Source: Croceicoccus sp.
GTDB taxonomy: Bacteria; Pseudomonadota; Alphaproteobacteria; Sphingomonadales; Sphingomonadaceae
Direction: 5' to 3'
Assembly (NCBI GenBank): GCA_029936705.1
Contig: JAPYSD010000218.1
Coordinates: forward strand, 1-6,437
Length of the DNA stretch: 6,437 nt
Position numbers and translations under genes: made by a program. Below are positions 6,071 through 6,437 of the stretch, piece by piece. How positions within the stretch are numbered: the stretch's first letter is position 1; every line of letters begins with the position of its first letter. Below the pieces are notes generated by a model that was not told where the DNA came from, searched no databases, and saw nothing but the letters and a program-made list of their open reading frames with translations.

Positions 6071-6437
6071 TTACTCCGAAACGAGAGCGAGGACGCGCAT
6101 CGGACTGCCCGATCCGTCGCGGATCTTGAGCGGAGCTGCGATAACGATCGCGCCGGTTGCGGGCAGCTGATCGAGGTTTTCGAGGCACTGAAGCCCGTAT
6201 TTGCCCGCGCCGTGCAACAGGCTGTGCGCAGGATACATCGGTTCGAGGAGATGGGCCTGTCCCGCATCGGTGCCGATCGTTTCGACACCAAAGCCCATGC
6301 AGTCGCGGTCGATCAGATACTGCACCGCGCATGTGTCCGGCCCAGGCGTATGCGCACCGTCGTCCTTGCGGTTGGTATAGGCTTCGGGGTCCAGCCTGGA
6401 CCAGTCAGACCGGAACAGAACCCAGCTACCCCTTGGT
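6071..6437 (-). CDS. Cyclase-family metal-dependent hydrolase (kynurenine formamidase/isatin hydrolase-like), 5' part cut by window edge
   Basis: The last 121 residues and the TAA stop are present, about half of a family protein. The visible part begins near a WVLFRSDWSRL strand, equivalent to the VLIRTGW strand of the family. It continues through VETIGTDAGQA, where family members have a conserved VGID/TD segment, and PAHSLLHGAGKYGLQCLENL, the helix-entry region. It ends with ATGAIVIAAPLKIRDGSGSP, which closely resembles the C-terminal APLKL...SPVR end of bacterial kynurenine formamidase. The metal-binding HxGTHxDxPxH motif would be in the missing N-terminal half, so catalytic competence cannot be judged. 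Relatives hydrolyse amide or lactam bonds (N-formylkynurenine, isatin) or act as polyketide-type cyclases. It ends 6 nt before the oxidoreductase alpha gene and supplies that gene's ribosome site, so it is almost certainly in the same operon. Confidence 0.85.
   Translation of the reverse strand, partial: PRGSWVLFRSDWSRLDPEAYTNRKDDGAHTPGPDTCAVQYLIDRDCMGFGVETIGTDAGQAHLLEPMYPAHSLLHGAGKYGLQCLENLDQLPATGAIVIAAPLKIRDGSGSPMRVLALVSE
6074..6077 (-). promoter_or_regulatory. Ribosome binding site of iorA inside the upstream gene
   Basis: The minus strand reads GGAG directly before the TAA of the cyclase gene, 9 nt before the iorA ATG. Translation of the two genes is therefore likely linked. It also supports the ATG at 6064 as start. 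Confidence 0.5.

Overview
The window looks like chromosomal or large-plasmid DNA from a high-GC aerobic proteobacterium. The best guess is a sphingomonad-type alphaproteobacterium (Novosphingobium, Sphingobium and relatives). This rests on the strong GC bias, the mix of a Rieske oxygenase with SnoaL-like and TetR genes, and an indolepyruvate oxidoreductase split into two genes with the long proteobacterial C-terminal extension. The taxonomic call is an inference; no marker gene is present. No RNA genes, insertion sequences or CRISPR arrays were seen.

Left block (1-2340). A minus-strand pair encodes a SnoaL/NTF2-like protein (GTG start at 1421) and, joined by an ATGA overlap, the alpha subunit of a Rieske aromatic-ring-hydroxylating oxygenase that runs off the left edge. 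A TetR-family regulator is transcribed divergently (1621-2340). The 199 bp between them holds a 41-bp imperfect inverted repeat (1505-1545, 11 of 12 arm positions complementary). It overlaps a candidate -10 of the oxygenase operon and is the natural candidate operator. The block reads as a locally regulated module for oxidising an unknown aromatic or polycyclic compound.

Middle (2341-2429). A short gap separates two converging transcription units. It contains a weak hairpin and no clear terminator T-tract.

Right block (2430-6437), all minus strand and probably one operon. In transcription order it holds the C-terminal half of a cyclase-family (kynurenine formamidase/isatin hydrolase-like) hydrolase cut by the right edge, then a 713-aa indolepyruvate:ferredoxin oxidoreductase alpha subunit, then a 489-aa beta subunit. 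The alpha subunit has thiamine-diphosphate and two Fe-S cluster motifs; the beta subunit has a gamma-type domain plus a DUF6537-like extension. Gaps are 6 and 23 nt. Known relatives oxidatively decarboxylate arylpyruvates to aryl-acetyl-CoA and reduce ferredoxin. A cyclase-family hydrolase beside them suggests catabolism of tryptophan, indole or another aromatic amino acid, but the substrate is not readable from the sequence.

The two blocks converge and have separate control, so a shared pathway is possible but not shown. The points most worth following are the inverted-repeat operator candidate, the LinA-like Asp/His pair in the SnoaL-like protein, the Asp-for-Cys substitution in the first cluster of the alpha subunit, and the cyclase-iorA-iorB gene set.
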